Assembly (NCBI RefSeq): GCF_963678875.1 | Contig: NZ_OY787456.1 | Coordinates: 1,550,001-1,614,000, forward strand | Direction: 5' to 3' | DNA: 64,000 nt | Source: an uncultured Hyphomonas sp. | Lineage (GTDB): Bacteria; Pseudomonadota; Alphaproteobacteria; Caulobacterales; Hyphomonadaceae | Part shown: piece by piece, positions 56,264 to 64,000 of the stretch | Layout: the number at the start of each line of letters is the position of its first letter | Numbering within the stretch: position 1 is the stretch's first letter | Made by a program: the position numbers and the translations under genes | Notes under the pieces: model-generated | The model's database searches: none | What the model was told of the DNA's origin: nothing | The model's input: the letters and a program-made list of their open reading frames with translations, nothing else

Positions 56264-57658
56264 ATGTTGAAATTCAAATCCTCGCTGAAGGCTCTGGGTG
56301 CAGCATCGCTGCTCGGCCTTAGCGCAATGACCATGGCCGCTCCGGCGTCCGCTCAGTCCCTCGCAGATGTGCTTGCGAAAATTCAGTCTGACTCCAACGA
56401 GATGTCCGCTGAAAACCAGCAGCGCCTCAGAGAGTTCCAGCAGGACAAGAACGCCCAGGAAGCCAAGATGGCTGAAGCCCGGGGTGCTCTGAACTCTGCT
56501 GAAGCACGTGGACGTGCACTCGGTGCAGAGTTCGATGCGAACGAAGCCACGCTCGGCGATCTGGAATCTCAGGTCACCGCACAGGCAGGCGACTTCCAGG
56601 AACTGCTCGGCCAGTTCCGTTCCGCCGCTGGTGAGACCATGCCGGAAATTGCGAACTCCTTCGCAAACTTCGACTATCAGGGCCGCGTTGAAGGCATCGC
56701 CGAGATCGCTGAAGCCCGCACGCTTCCGAACCGCGCTCAGCTGGAGCGTCTCCCGAAAGCGATCCTTCAGGAAATGATCGCCCAGTCCGAAGTGAAGACC
56801 TTCACCGCGACTGTGGACGGTGTTGGCCCGGACGCATCGAACGCTGATGTCGACCTGATGCGCGTGGGTGTGTTCACCGCCGCGACGACCGAAGGCACGA
56901 AGTTCGTTGAAGTCAAAAAGAAAGACAACGGCGACACCTACCTGCAGGCCTTCAAGACCCAGCCGGCCGGCTCTTATGCCGGTGCGATGAAGTCGCTCAT
57001 CAATGCTGGACCTGACCAGTTCGTCCGCGCGCCGGTCGATCCGTCGAAAGGTAACCTCTTCGGTATCCTCGGCGACCTGCCGGTCCTCAGCGACCGTATC
57101 AAGCAAGGTGGCCCGGTTGGTGCTGTCATCATGTTCCTGCTGGCGATCGGCCTGCTGATCGGCATCTACAAGATGTTCACCCTGTTCACGATGGGCGGCT
57201 CCATGCGCAAGACGGCGAAAACCCGTCAGGCTGGTGACGGCAACCCGCTGGCCCGCCTGTTCGAGACCTACGAACAGAACCGCGGTTCGGACATCGAAAC
57301 GCTCGAACTCAAGCTGGACGAACAGATCCTGCGTGAATCGCCACGTATCGAACGCTTCAACGACATCGTGAAAGTCCTGTCGGCTGTGTCTCCGCTGCTC
57401 GGCCTTCTGGGTACCGTTATCGGTATGATCATCACCTTTACGTCGATCACCATCTACGGTGCCGGCGATCCGAAGCTGATGGCTGGCGGTATCTCGGTCG
57501 CTCTCATGACCACTGTGTTCGGTCTGGTGTCGGCTATCCCGCTTCTGCTGGTGCACGCAATCATCGCTTCGATGGCTCGCGCCAACCAGCAGATCCTCGA
57601 CGAGCAGGCTGCTGGCCTGATCGCTGAGAAGGCGGAATCCCTGCGTGGTGCGGCGTAA
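56264..57658 (+). CDS. TtpC-like MotA/TolQ/ExbB channel with periplasmic coiled-coil domain
   Basis: A 464-residue protein. A signal peptide (ending SAQS, about residue 31) precedes a coiled coil (about 33-115) and a periplasmic domain (to about 275), then an ExbB/TolQ domain with three membrane helices (about 285-305, 375-395 and 408-430; GLLGTVIGMIITF is the channel signature). The domain order equals TtpC of Vibrio TonB2 systems, which adds a periplasmic part to an ExbB-like channel. It lies 33 bp after DUF3450. Confidence 0.9.
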   Translation: MLKFKSSLKALGAASLLGLSAMTMAAPASAQSLADVLAKIQSDSNEMSAENQQRLREFQQDKNAQEAKMAEARGALNSAEARGRALGAEFDANEATLGDLESQVTAQAGDFQELLGQFRSAAGETMPEIANSFANFDYQGRVEGIAEIAEARTLPNRAQLERLPKAILQEMIAQSEVKTFTATVDGVGPDASNADVDLMRVGVFTAATTEGTKFVEVKKKDNGDTYLQAFKTQPAGSYAGAMKSLINAGPDQFVRAPVDPSKGNLFGILGDLPVLSDRIKQGGPVGAVIMFLLAIGLLIGIYKMFTLFTMGGSMRKTAKTRQAGDGNPLARLFETYEQNRGSDIETLELKLDEQILRESPRIERFNDIVKVLSAVSPLLGLLGTVIGMIITFTSITIYGAGDPKLMAGGISVALMTTVFGLVSAIPLLLVHAIIASMARANQQILDEQAAGLIAEKAESLRGAA

Positions 57659-57694
57659 GCCGCTCCCCGTAGCCTCAACTGAGGAGGAGCCCGT

Positions 57695-58204
57695 ATGGGT
57701 TTGCTAGACTTACAAGCTTTCCTCGACCGAGGCGGTCCGGTGTTGCTGGTTATTATGTTTGCAACATTCGTGATGTGGGCACTGATCCTGGAACGTGTGT
57801 TCTATTTCAGATTTGCCCATAAGCAGGTGGCCGCTGAGGCGATTGCGGAGTGGCGTTCGCGCTCCGACAGGAAATCGACCTTCGCTCATTGGATCCGCGA
57901 CAAGCTGGTCTCAGAAGTCCGCATGAAAGCGGAGCAGAATGTCAGCCTGACCAAGGCAATGGTGTCTCTGGCACCGCTGCTGGGGCTGCTCGGAACCGTG
58001 ACCGGGATGGTCGCCGTGTTCGATGTCATGGCGATCACCAATGGTGCAGACGCAAAGGCCATGTCGGCCGGTGTGTCTCGTGCCACGATCCCGACCATGG
58101 CAGGCATGGTGGCATCGCTGTCCGGTATTCTGTTCACCTCCGGTATGGACCGCCGTGTTGCACGCTCGGTCCAGCAGGTTGAAGACGCGATGGAGATCAG
58201 CTGA
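57695..58204 (+). CDS. exbB: ExbB-type proton channel subunit
   Basis: A 169-residue ExbB/TolQ protein with three membrane helices: residues 14-34 (VLLVIMFATFVMWALIL), about 90-110 (LAPLLGLLGTVTGMVAVFDVMA, channel signature) and about 130-150. It builds a pentameric channel with ExbD that uses the proton gradient to drive TonB. It has no periplasmic extension, in contrast to the preceding TtpC-like gene. GAGGAGG site seven bases before the ATG; the stop overlaps exbD (TGATG). Confidence 0.93.
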   Translation: MGLLDLQAFLDRGGPVLLVIMFATFVMWALILERVFYFRFAHKQVAAEAIAEWRSRSDRKSTFAHWIRDKLVSEVRMKAEQNVSLTKAMVSLAPLLGLLGTVTGMVAVFDVMAITNGADAKAMSAGVSRATIPTMAGMVASLSGILFTSGMDRRVARSVQQVEDAMEIS

Positions 58205-58623
58205 TGCGAGGACGTTCAAACGACGCGCCCGAAGAGGCCAATGTCGATCTCACGCCGATGCTGGATGTGGTTTTCATCCTGCTCATCTTCTTCATCGTGA
58301 CCTCGACCTTCGCGCAGGAACAGGCAATGGGCCTTGAGCCTCCGCCGCCGCCTGCACCGCCAGATCAGGAGCAGACGCAGTCTGTGCCTGCCATCCTGAT
58401 CTATATCGACGAGTCGAACATGATCACCGTCAACGGCCGCAACACCGATATTGGCTCCGTACGAGCGAACATCGAACGCGTCCGTGCCGAAACACCGGAA
58501 AGCCAGGTCATAATTCAGGCACATCCGCGTGCGAAGAGTGGTGTCATCGTCCTTATCCGGGACGCCGCCTATAACGCCGGCTATCAGACGGGGGTTAACC
58601 TCGTTCTGTCGCAGGACCAGTAA
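58204..58623 (+). CDS. exbD: ExbD-type protein, first copy
   Basis: A 139-residue ExbD/TolR protein. One N-terminal helix (about 16-37), VDLTPMLDVVFILLIFFIVT, carries the catalytic Asp (LDVVF). A proline-rich linker (PPPPPAPPDQE) and a periplasmic beta-alpha domain follow. It works with ExbB to energise TonB. It is followed 12 bp later by a second ExbD, so the operon encodes two different ones. Confidence 0.93.
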   Translation: MRGRSNDAPEEANVDLTPMLDVVFILLIFFIVTSTFAQEQAMGLEPPPPPAPPDQEQTQSVPAILIYIDESNMITVNGRNTDIGSVRANIERVRAETPESQVIIQAHPRAKSGVIVLIRDAAYNAGYQTGVNLVLSQDQ

Positions 58624-58635
58624 GAGGAGCACCCA

Positions 58636-59052
58636 ATGGCACGCAGAAAACGCCAGTCTTTTGCCGCAGGTGGTGCAGAGGATGATGTGAACCTCACGCC
58701 GATGCTCGACGTGGTGTTCATCCTCCTGATCTTCTTCATCGTGACGGCACAGTTCATCAAGGAGCCGGGGGTTGCGATCATCCGTCCTGACGTGGACAAC
58801 AAGGCAGACGCAAAACCGCTCGCGATCCTGGTTGCGATCAATGAGGAAAGCGAAATCTACATCGACAAGAAGCTGATCTCTCCTGAGGAAGTCGGCTTCA
58901 CCATCAAGCAGATGCGTGAAGACAACCCTCGCGGCGAGATCGTGGTTCAGGCCGATGTGAATTCCACTGCGGAGACGCTTGTCGACGTTATGGAGACCAT
59001 CAACCGCCTTGATGGTGCAACGGCCATCAATATTTCGGCCAAGATCGAGTAG
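58636..59052 (+). CDS. exbD: ExbD-type protein, second copy
   Basis: A 138-residue ExbD/TolR protein with the same catalytic helix (NLTPMLDVVFILLIFFIVTAQF, about 19-40) but without the proline linker of the first copy. The periplasmic half (SEIYIDKKLISPEEVGFTIKQM) differs clearly, so this is not a recent duplication. Two ExbD proteins may form a heterodimer in the channel pore; inference. Stop is followed by tonB after nine bases. Confidence 0.92.
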   Translation: MARRKRQSFAAGGAEDDVNLTPMLDVVFILLIFFIVTAQFIKEPGVAIIRPDVDNKADAKPLAILVAINEESEIYIDKKLISPEEVGFTIKQMREDNPRGEIVVQADVNSTAETLVDVMETINRLDGATAINISAKIE

Positions 59053-59061
59053 GAGAAAGCC

Positions 59062-59685
59062 ATGTTCGCTAATCCCCTGACGAGACTACTGGTTGGTGTC
59101 GCTATCGCCATTCCGATCGTTTACATGCTCTTCATCGTGATGAACCAACTCATCTCGGTGAAGGAGGTGAACCTGGAGAAGGGCGAGCAGCGGGTCCTTA
59201 CCGCGATTACGCCTCAGCAACAGGACTCCGAAGTTCGTACGCGTCAGCGTTCGAAACCGAAGCGGATCGACTCGGCTCAGAAGCCGCCTCCGCCGCCGAA
59301 AGTTTCGGCTACGAAGTCCAACATCAACCTGCCGACCCCGCAGATTGAGGGCGCTGCACCGACCGAGTTGAACCTCGGCCGCATGCAATCGCTCGCAATC
59401 GATCCGGTGGCCATCTCTGACCGGGATGCCCAGCCGATCCGTCCGCCGGTGCCGACTTACCCGCAGCGCGCTGCGGAACGCGGTATCGAAGGTTCGTGCG
59501 AAGTGCGCTTCGACGTGGATACCCGCGGCAAGCCTTACAACATCCAGGCAACCTGTTCGGACAACGTCTTCAAGCGTGAAGCTGAGCGGGCCGTTGGCCG
59601 GGTCGAGTTCGCACCGAAGATTGTGCGCGGCAAGGCAGCCGAACGTCGGAACGTGGTCTACCCGCTGGAGTTCAAACTCCAGTAG
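59062..59685 (+). CDS. tonB: TonB-family energy transducer
   Basis: A 207-residue TonB. N-terminal anchor helix (about 8-28) without the classical SHLS but with an internal proline; a linker with KPPPPPKVS (about 73-81) and the C-terminal TonB domain (about 130-207) containing PTYPQRAAERGIEGSCEVRFDV, then FKREAERAVGRVEFAPKIVRG and the terminal VVYPLEFKLQ. It passes energy to outer-membrane receptors. Last gene of the channel operon; a decayed second C-terminal domain lies downstream. Confidence 0.93.
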   Translation: MFANPLTRLLVGVAIAIPIVYMLFIVMNQLISVKEVNLEKGEQRVLTAITPQQQDSEVRTRQRSKPKRIDSAQKPPPPPKVSATKSNINLPTPQIEGAAPTELNLGRMQSLAIDPVAISDRDAQPIRPPVPTYPQRAAERGIEGSCEVRFDVDTRGKPYNIQATCSDNVFKREAERAVGRVEFAPKIVRGKAAERRNVVYPLEFKLQ

Positions 59686-59713
59686 ACCTCAGGTTTCATT
59701 GAAAATATTCTGG

Positions 59714-59740
59714 AAGGGCGCTCCTCGGGGCGCCCTTTCT
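59714..59740 (+). terminator. Probable terminator after tonB
   Basis: AAGGGCGC (59714-59721) pairs with GCGCCCTT (59730-59737) around an 8-base loop and is followed by TCTTC. The T tract is weak, so partial read-through towards the downstream TPR gene is possible. Confidence 0.6.
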
Positions 59741-59877
59741 TCATTCCGGTTCCGTATTCAGGCAGACGCAGCTTCTGGAGGTCTTTTGCGTCGAACACTG
59801 CCTGGCAGGTTGCCGAAACTTGGGGCACATCAAAAGGCCACGAGCCGGTGCGGACGGATCGCAGTCTTTCGTCGCGC

Positions 59878-60063
59878 GTGGAGGTTCAGGTGAGCCTCGG
59901 TATATGCGGATTGCGGCCCGGGCGGTCTGTGGCCTGTTGCCGGGGATTCGAAAAGGAAGCCGCCAGAGTGGCCAGAAACGCCCGGTTGCGGCCAGAAATC
60001 AGGCAGGGAGTGCCTGTCGAGTCGCACAATTCTGTCTATCCCATGGAATTAGGGCTGCAGTGA
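59878..60063 (+). pseudogene. Remnant of a second TonB C-terminal domain
   Basis: A reading frame without a proper start, in the same frame as tonB and ending at TGA 60061. Its last 62 residues align with the TonB C-terminal domain: VEVQV with CEVRF, a G-x8-C spacing, FEKEAARVARNARLRPEIRQG with FKREAERAVGRVEFAPKIVRG, and NSVYPMELGLQ with NVVYPLEFKLQ (15 identities in the last 38). The frame is open from the tonB stop codon but its first 60 or so codons show no match. No ribosome-binding site is seen. This is best read as the decayed end of a duplicated tonB. Confidence 0.7.
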
Positions 60064-60269
60064 TGTGGAATCAACGCGTTCGCATGTGTATCAGCATTGA
60101 CGAGAGGGCCGCGACCGAACCATATCAGGGTTAAGTCACGACCAAGCTGGAAACAGGTCATTTGGCGCATATAAAAAGCCTCAGAAGCCGCGCTGAAGTC
60201 CTTGATCCTGCCGGGCAATTCCGGTTGATTGGACACAACTCCGCTACGCCAGCGGTCAGGAGAGGAATT

Positions 60270-61676
60270 ATGGGTATCAGATCTGTTCTCAAAGGCGCCG
60301 TCATTGCCGGCTTCATGGTGTCAGTTGGCGCCGGCTCGGCACTCGCACAGGCTTGCGAAGAAACAGAGTTCTCGTCGAAAACAGGCCAACTTTACCTGGA
60401 TGCCGAACAGGCGGCGATGACGAACAATGACTATGTGACAGCTGCGAACAAGATGAACCAGCTGAAGTCCATGGGCCTGAACTGTTATGAAGAAGGCGCT
60501 GTTCTGAAGCTGTCAGCTTACATCAACATCCAGAAGGGTGATCGCACGGCCGCGGTGAATGACCTCCTGTCCGCCCTGAACAAGGGGTATATCGCAGACA
60601 AGGACAAGGCGCAGACCTACTACAACATTGCGCAGATCTACCTGCAGGAAGAGGACATCAACAAGTCCCTCGAGTACATGACCAAGTGGCAGCAGGCCGG
60701 CGGCAAGCCGGACCGTACCCAGAAGTGGCAGCTCGCTGTTCTTTACCAGCGGGTCGACAACTTCAGGGAGGCCATCCGTTGGGCTGAACAAGTCAAGGCT
60801 GACGATGGTTCGAAATACGACCAGCAGCTCTATGACCTGCTGATCTTCCTCTACAACCAGGCTGACGACAAGGCGAAGCTCGCCAGCATCCTGGAAGAAG
60901 TGGTCGCGCATAACCCGACCGAACGTAAGTACTGGGATGCGATTGCAGGCAACTACTTCGCCAGCAATGAAGAGCGTCGCGCGTTTGAGGTCCAGAAGGC
61001 GATGTATCTCGCCGGCATGCTGAAGACCGAAGACGAAATCATGCGGATCGTGAACTTCTACAACCGGTTCAACGTGCCTTATCAGGGCGCGAAGATCCTT
61101 GAGAAGGAAATGAACGCAGGCCGCGTTTCCCGGAACCTCGATCATCTCGAACTTCTGGCGAACCTCTATCAGGTTGCCCGTGAGCACGAAAAAGCCATTC
61201 CGGTCATCCAGGCCGCTGCAGAAGCCGGTGGCGGTGGCGCCATGTATGAGCGCCTCGGCCGCTCCTATGCTGACCTCCAGGAATGGGAAAAGGCTGAAAA
61301 CGCGCTTCAGAAAGCCCTCAGCATGGGCGGCGTGAAAGATGCCGGTACGGCGTGGGTCCAGATCGGCCAGTCCCGCTACGAGCGCGATGACCGCTCCGGT
61401 GCTCGTGAGGCGTTCCGCAAGGCGAGCAACCGCGCAGGCAGCAGCTGGGTCGCCTTCATGAACTCCGAAGAAGCGACTGCTTTGGCGCTCGATTGCTTCA
61501 AGTATCAGTCGGCGCTGCTCAACGTGCAGAACGAAGCCAAGATCTGTAAGAGCCTTTCGGTTCTGGGTGAAGATCAGATGACTGAGAACTGTAAAGACGT
61601 GAACCAGCGTCTCGACGCGGCTGAGGCAGCCTTCAACGAAGCGCCGTCCTGTCAGAGCCAGCGTTCCGGCGGCTGA
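60270..61676 (+). CDS. Periplasmic TPR protein of the TonB system
   Basis: A 468-residue secreted protein: signal peptide MGIRSVLKGAVIAGFMVSVGAGSALAQ, ATG set by AGGAGAGGA. The mature part is a solenoid of eight or so TPR units (for example YYNIAQIYLQEEDINKSLEY, WQLAVLYQRVDNFREAIRWA, YERLGRSYADLQEWEKAENAL). TPR proteins follow tonB in Vibrio-type TonB2 clusters and assist transport of large ligands. It is set apart from tonB by about 580 bp holding the remnant and a weak terminator, so it may have its own promoter. Confidence 0.88.
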   Translation: MGIRSVLKGAVIAGFMVSVGAGSALAQACEETEFSSKTGQLYLDAEQAAMTNNDYVTAANKMNQLKSMGLNCYEEGAVLKLSAYINIQKGDRTAAVNDLLSALNKGYIADKDKAQTYYNIAQIYLQEEDINKSLEYMTKWQQAGGKPDRTQKWQLAVLYQRVDNFREAIRWAEQVKADDGSKYDQQLYDLLIFLYNQADDKAKLASILEEVVAHNPTERKYWDAIAGNYFASNEERRAFEVQKAMYLAGMLKTEDEIMRIVNFYNRFNVPYQGAKILEKEMNAGRVSRNLDHLELLANLYQVAREHEKAIPVIQAAAEAGGGGAMYERLGRSYADLQEWEKAENALQKALSMGGVKDAGTAWVQIGQSRYERDDRSGAREAFRKASNRAGSSWVAFMNSEEATALALDCFKYQSALLNVQNEAKICKSLSVLGEDQMTENCKDVNQRLDAAEAAFNEAPSCQSQRSGG

Positions 61677-61710
61677 GCCAGAGAGGCCCGGAGGGGCCAA
61701 GACCAAATCT

Positions 61711-61740
61711 GAAAACCCCGGCCTTTGCGCCGGGGTTTTT
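61711..61740 (+). terminator. Rho-independent terminator after the TPR gene
   Basis: CCCCGGC (61715-61721) pairs with GCCGGGG (61728-61734), flanked by AAAA before and a run of six T after, six-base loop. It ends the TonB-associated block. Confidence 0.92.
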
Positions 61741-61754
61741 TGTTTTCGGGGAAC

Positions 61755-63095
61755 TCAGTTGTATGCGCTGAGGATCTCGTCGACCGCGCGCTCCAGGTCT
61801 TTCAGGGTCGAGACATGGGTGACCTGGGCACAGAAGGGCGCATAGCGGGGGATGACGCTGTCGCCGGTGCCCCACAGGCCCGGGCCTTCAGGGTTCAGCC
61901 AGATGACCCGTTTGGCGCGGGCGGCGAATTCGCGGAACAGGTCCATTCGCGGGTCGCCATAGTTTGAGCGTGCATCGCCCAGGACAAGCAGGGTCGTGCG
62001 GCGGTCGATGATCTGTTCGTGATCGATCTTCAGGTCAGACCAGGCCTGGCCGTAGCTGGTCGAGCCCATGCCATATTCGCGCAGGATCTTCGCCATCGCG
62101 GTTTCGAAATCATTCTGCTCCAGCACGTCATCGACCGAGCCGAGGCGGAAGGAGAAGGCGAAGGCGTGCATGTCCGGCACGACATCTTTCATCGACCAGA
62201 GCAGCAACAGAAGGAAGCGCACATACTGTGCGACCGAGCCGGAGACATCGCAGACGACAACAATCTTCGGCTTGTCCTTCCGCTTCTGCCGCCAGACCAC
62301 ATTGAACGGCACACCGTCGAAGCCGGCATTGGCGCGCATTGTCCGGCGGACATCCAGCTGCCCGCGATTGCGGCGGCGCTTGCGGCGGGAATGTTTGACG
62401 GCCAGGCGCTTGGCAATCTTGGCGATCAGGCGCTTCATCCGTTCCATGTCGCTGCGGTCGATGGCGGAGAGCTTTTTCTCGGCGGCGTAGTCGTCTCGGA
62501 ATTGCTGCGTTTCGCCGGCGCCGAAAACCTGGAATGCCTTCTCGGCGCGTTCCCGCGCCTTGAGTGTCACATCGCGGCGGACATCGATCAGGCGCTGGGC
62601 TTCGGCGTCGCCGTCCTGTCCGCCTTGCTGGAGGGCATTCAGAAGCCGGGCCTGCAGGGCTTCGCCGCCCATCTGCTTGACCATCTGCTGGGCATAATAG
62701 GCAACCTGGGTGGAGAAACGGATGTCGTCCACGCCAGCAGCCTCGGCCGCTTTTTCGAGCGCGAGGGAGATCCCGCTTTCGTCGCCAGACTCCATCAGGT
62801 CGACAAGGTTGGAAGCATCGGCTTCTGAATTGTCTGTGTCCGTGGAGTCTGTCTCGTCCTGTTCTGAGCTGGAGGCGGTTTCCTGCCGTGAGAAATAGAG
62901 ATCGAACAGTTCGTCGAACGTGATCTTCTCTTCCGGGGATTTGGCCAGGACGCAGGCGAGGGAATCCTTCAGCATGCTGCGGTCGGCATAGCCGATCAGC
63001 TTCAGCGTATGCGCGGCGTCGAGGGCCTCGCCGGTGGAGACCCGCACTTCGGAAGAGCGCAGGGCACGGATGAAGTTGGTGAGCGGGCGTTCCAT
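61755..63095 (-). CDS. VWA-domain protein, CoxE-like
   Basis: A 446-residue protein of the CoxE/VWA family. The C-terminal von Willebrand A domain has the metal site VVVCDVSGSVAQYV (about 276-289, D-x-S-x-S) and the later segments YGMGSTSYGQAWSDL and LLVLGDARSNYGDPR. The N-terminal helical part includes an acidic stretch of Asp, Ser and Glu (about 78-105). CoxE proteins work with MoxR AAA+ ATPases to insert metals or remodel cofactor enzymes. It lies 21 bp after the MoxR gene. Confidence 0.85.
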   Translation of the reverse strand: MERPLTNFIRALRSSEVRVSTGEALDAAHTLKLIGYADRSMLKDSLACVLAKSPEEKITFDELFDLYFSRQETASSSEQDETDSTDTDNSEADASNLVDLMESGDESGISLALEKAAEAAGVDDIRFSTQVAYYAQQMVKQMGGEALQARLLNALQQGGQDGDAEAQRLIDVRRDVTLKARERAEKAFQVFGAGETQQFRDDYAAEKKLSAIDRSDMERMKRLIAKIAKRLAVKHSRRKRRRNRGQLDVRRTMRANAGFDGVPFNVVWRQKRKDKPKIVVVCDVSGSVAQYVRFLLLLLWSMKDVVPDMHAFAFSFRLGSVDDVLEQNDFETAMAKILREYGMGSTSYGQAWSDLKIDHEQIIDRRTTLLVLGDARSNYGDPRMDLFREFAARAKRVIWLNPEGPGLWGTGDSVIPRYAPFCAQVTHVSTLKDLERAVDEILSAYN

Positions 63096-63116
63096 TGACC
63101 CGTCATGCCCCCTTTA

Positions 63117-64000
63117 TCATCCAAGGTCCGGATAGCCGGACGCCGTGCGGCCGCCGGGCTTCTGTGCTGCGGCTTCACGCAGCATTTTCGGCACTTCCGG
63201 CCCGATCACGGCAATGTCGCTTTCATGCTTCAGCAGCACGTTCAGCGTGTCGCGGACGAAGGTTTCGTCCAGCGCCGTTGCATGCAACAGGAGCAGCGTT
63301 TTTGCCCAGTCCACCGTTTCGGCGATGGAGGGCCGCTTCTTGATGTCGATATCGCGCACCGACTGGACGAAGGAAATCATCTGGTCCAGCAGTGCTTCTT
63401 CGAGACCTTCGACCCGGGCGCGGACAATGCGGCGTTCGCGGGCATGGTCGGGGAAGCCGATATGCAGGTGCAGGCAGCGGCGCTTCAGGGCGTCGCCCAG
63501 TTCCCGCACATTGTTCGAGGTCAGAATAACCAGCGGTGGCACATTGGCAGAGATCGTTCCGATCTCCGGCACGGTCACCTGGTAATCCGACAGGACTTCC
63601 AGAAGGAAAGCCTCGAATTCCTCGTCCGACTTGTCGATCTCGTCGATCAGAAGGATGGAGCCGATTTCCTGTTTCATGGCCGTCAGCAGGGGGCGGGATT
63701 CCAGGAATTGTTCGGAGAAGAACAGGTCTTCGAAGGAAGACAGTTTGCCGAGCGAACTTTCCAGCGATCCGGCATCGCCGATCACTTCGTTCAGCTTCTC
63801 CTTCAGGATCTGGGTGTAGAGCAGCTGCTTGCCATATTTCCACTCATAGAGCGCCTTGCCCTCGTCGAGGCCTTCATAACACTGCAGGCGCAGCAGCGGC
63901 AGCTCCAGCCAGCGCGAGAGCGAGGCGGCGAGGTCTGTCTTGCCGACGCCGGCCGGGCCTTCGATCAGGATCGGCTTGCGCAGGCCGTGGGCCAGGAAAA
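63117..64000 (-). CDS. MoxR-type AAA+ ATPase (5' end outside window)
   Basis: A partial gene whose start lies beyond position 64000; about 294 residues are visible. Walker A GPAGVGKTD is at the very beginning of the visible part, and Walker B ILLIDEIDKSDEEFEAFLLEVLSD and the sensor ILTSNNVRELGDALKRRCLHLHIGFP follow. The C-terminal helical lid is complete and the stop is at 63117. It forms a chaperone pair with the VWA protein downstream. The target enzyme is not in the window. Confidence 0.9.
   Translation of the reverse strand, partial: FLAHGLRKPILIEGPAGVGKTDLAASLSRWLELPLLRLQCYEGLDEGKALYEWKYGKQLLYTQILKEKLNEVIGDAGSLESSLGKLSSFEDLFFSEQFLESRPLLTAMKQEIGSILLIDEIDKSDEEFEAFLLEVLSDYQVTVPEIGTISANVPPLVILTSNNVRELGDALKRRCLHLHIGFPDHARERRIVRARVEGLEEALLDQMISFVQSVRDIDIKKRPSIAETVDWAKTLLLLHATALDETFVRDTLNVLLKHESDIAVIGPEVPKMLREAAAQKPGGRTASGYPDLG

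Noticed and set aside
55478..57556. Very long open frame (about 690 codons) on the minus strand
   Set aside because: It lies opposite the DUF3450 and TtpC-like genes, has no recognisable domain and arises from the GC-rich codon bias; the plus-strand genes explain the sequence fully.

Overview
The window looks like an ordinary chromosomal segment of a GC-rich, Gram-negative alphaproteobacterium. I infer a marine, Caulobacterales-type organism, most like Hyphomonadaceae. The reasons are the split B12-dependent methionine synthase, an MlaA/MlaC pair, a succinoglycan-type exopolysaccharide locus, a CYP153 alkane hydroxylase with several acyl-CoA dehydrogenases, and a DUF3450/two-channel/two-ExbD TonB operon. 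No insertion sequence, integrase, prophage or CRISPR array was seen. Genus is inference; a marker-gene search would settle it.

Left third (1-25 kb): a Nudix/DUF1330 pair, a secreted S9 peptidase, a Sel1-repeat protein, EttA, a glycosyltransferase and a lipoprotein amidase. A three-gene minus-strand module follows (large secreted repeat protein, membrane coiled-coil protein, TerB-domain protein), then mlaA-mlaC. At 14.2-21.1 kb lies a tightly coupled seven-gene methionine operon: ArsR/methyltransferase regulator, metF, a VOC protein, the MetH N-terminal half, DUF4259, a gamma-glutamylcyclotransferase-like protein and the MetH C-terminal half. A perfect 11-bp inverted repeat sits just before its first start codon. 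Next come a DUF5694 lipoprotein, pyruvate kinase, a retropepsin-like protease, DUF1289 and a CobT-like protein whose active-site motifs are replaced.

Middle (25-46 kb): two tandem acyl-CoA dehydrogenases, then a surface-polysaccharide region. This holds glycosyltransferases, a PilZ protein, an FAD oxidoreductase, an outer-membrane barrel, an ExoP-type chain-length/tyrosine kinase, ExoL-, ExoQ-, ExoY-, ExoF- and ExoA-like proteins, a PPP phosphatase and a small membrane protein. A third acyl-CoA dehydrogenase with an ABM monooxygenase and a GPH-type transporter follows.

Right third (46-64 kb): an HtrA protease and rarA-rluA genes with a CYP153/TauD pair inserted between them, a nucleotide-sugar epimerase, SppA, tRNA-Gln(TTG), and the TonB-energising operon (DUF3450, TtpC-like channel, ExbB, two ExbD, TonB, then a TPR protein). 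A decayed second TonB C-terminal domain lies between tonB and the TPR gene. The window ends in a VWA/CoxE protein and a MoxR AAA+ ATPase cut off at the right edge.

The best candidates for something undescribed are the CobT-like protein without canonical catalytic motifs, the tonB remnant, the MetH halves separated by two unrelated genes with their ArsR operator, and the TerB three-gene module.
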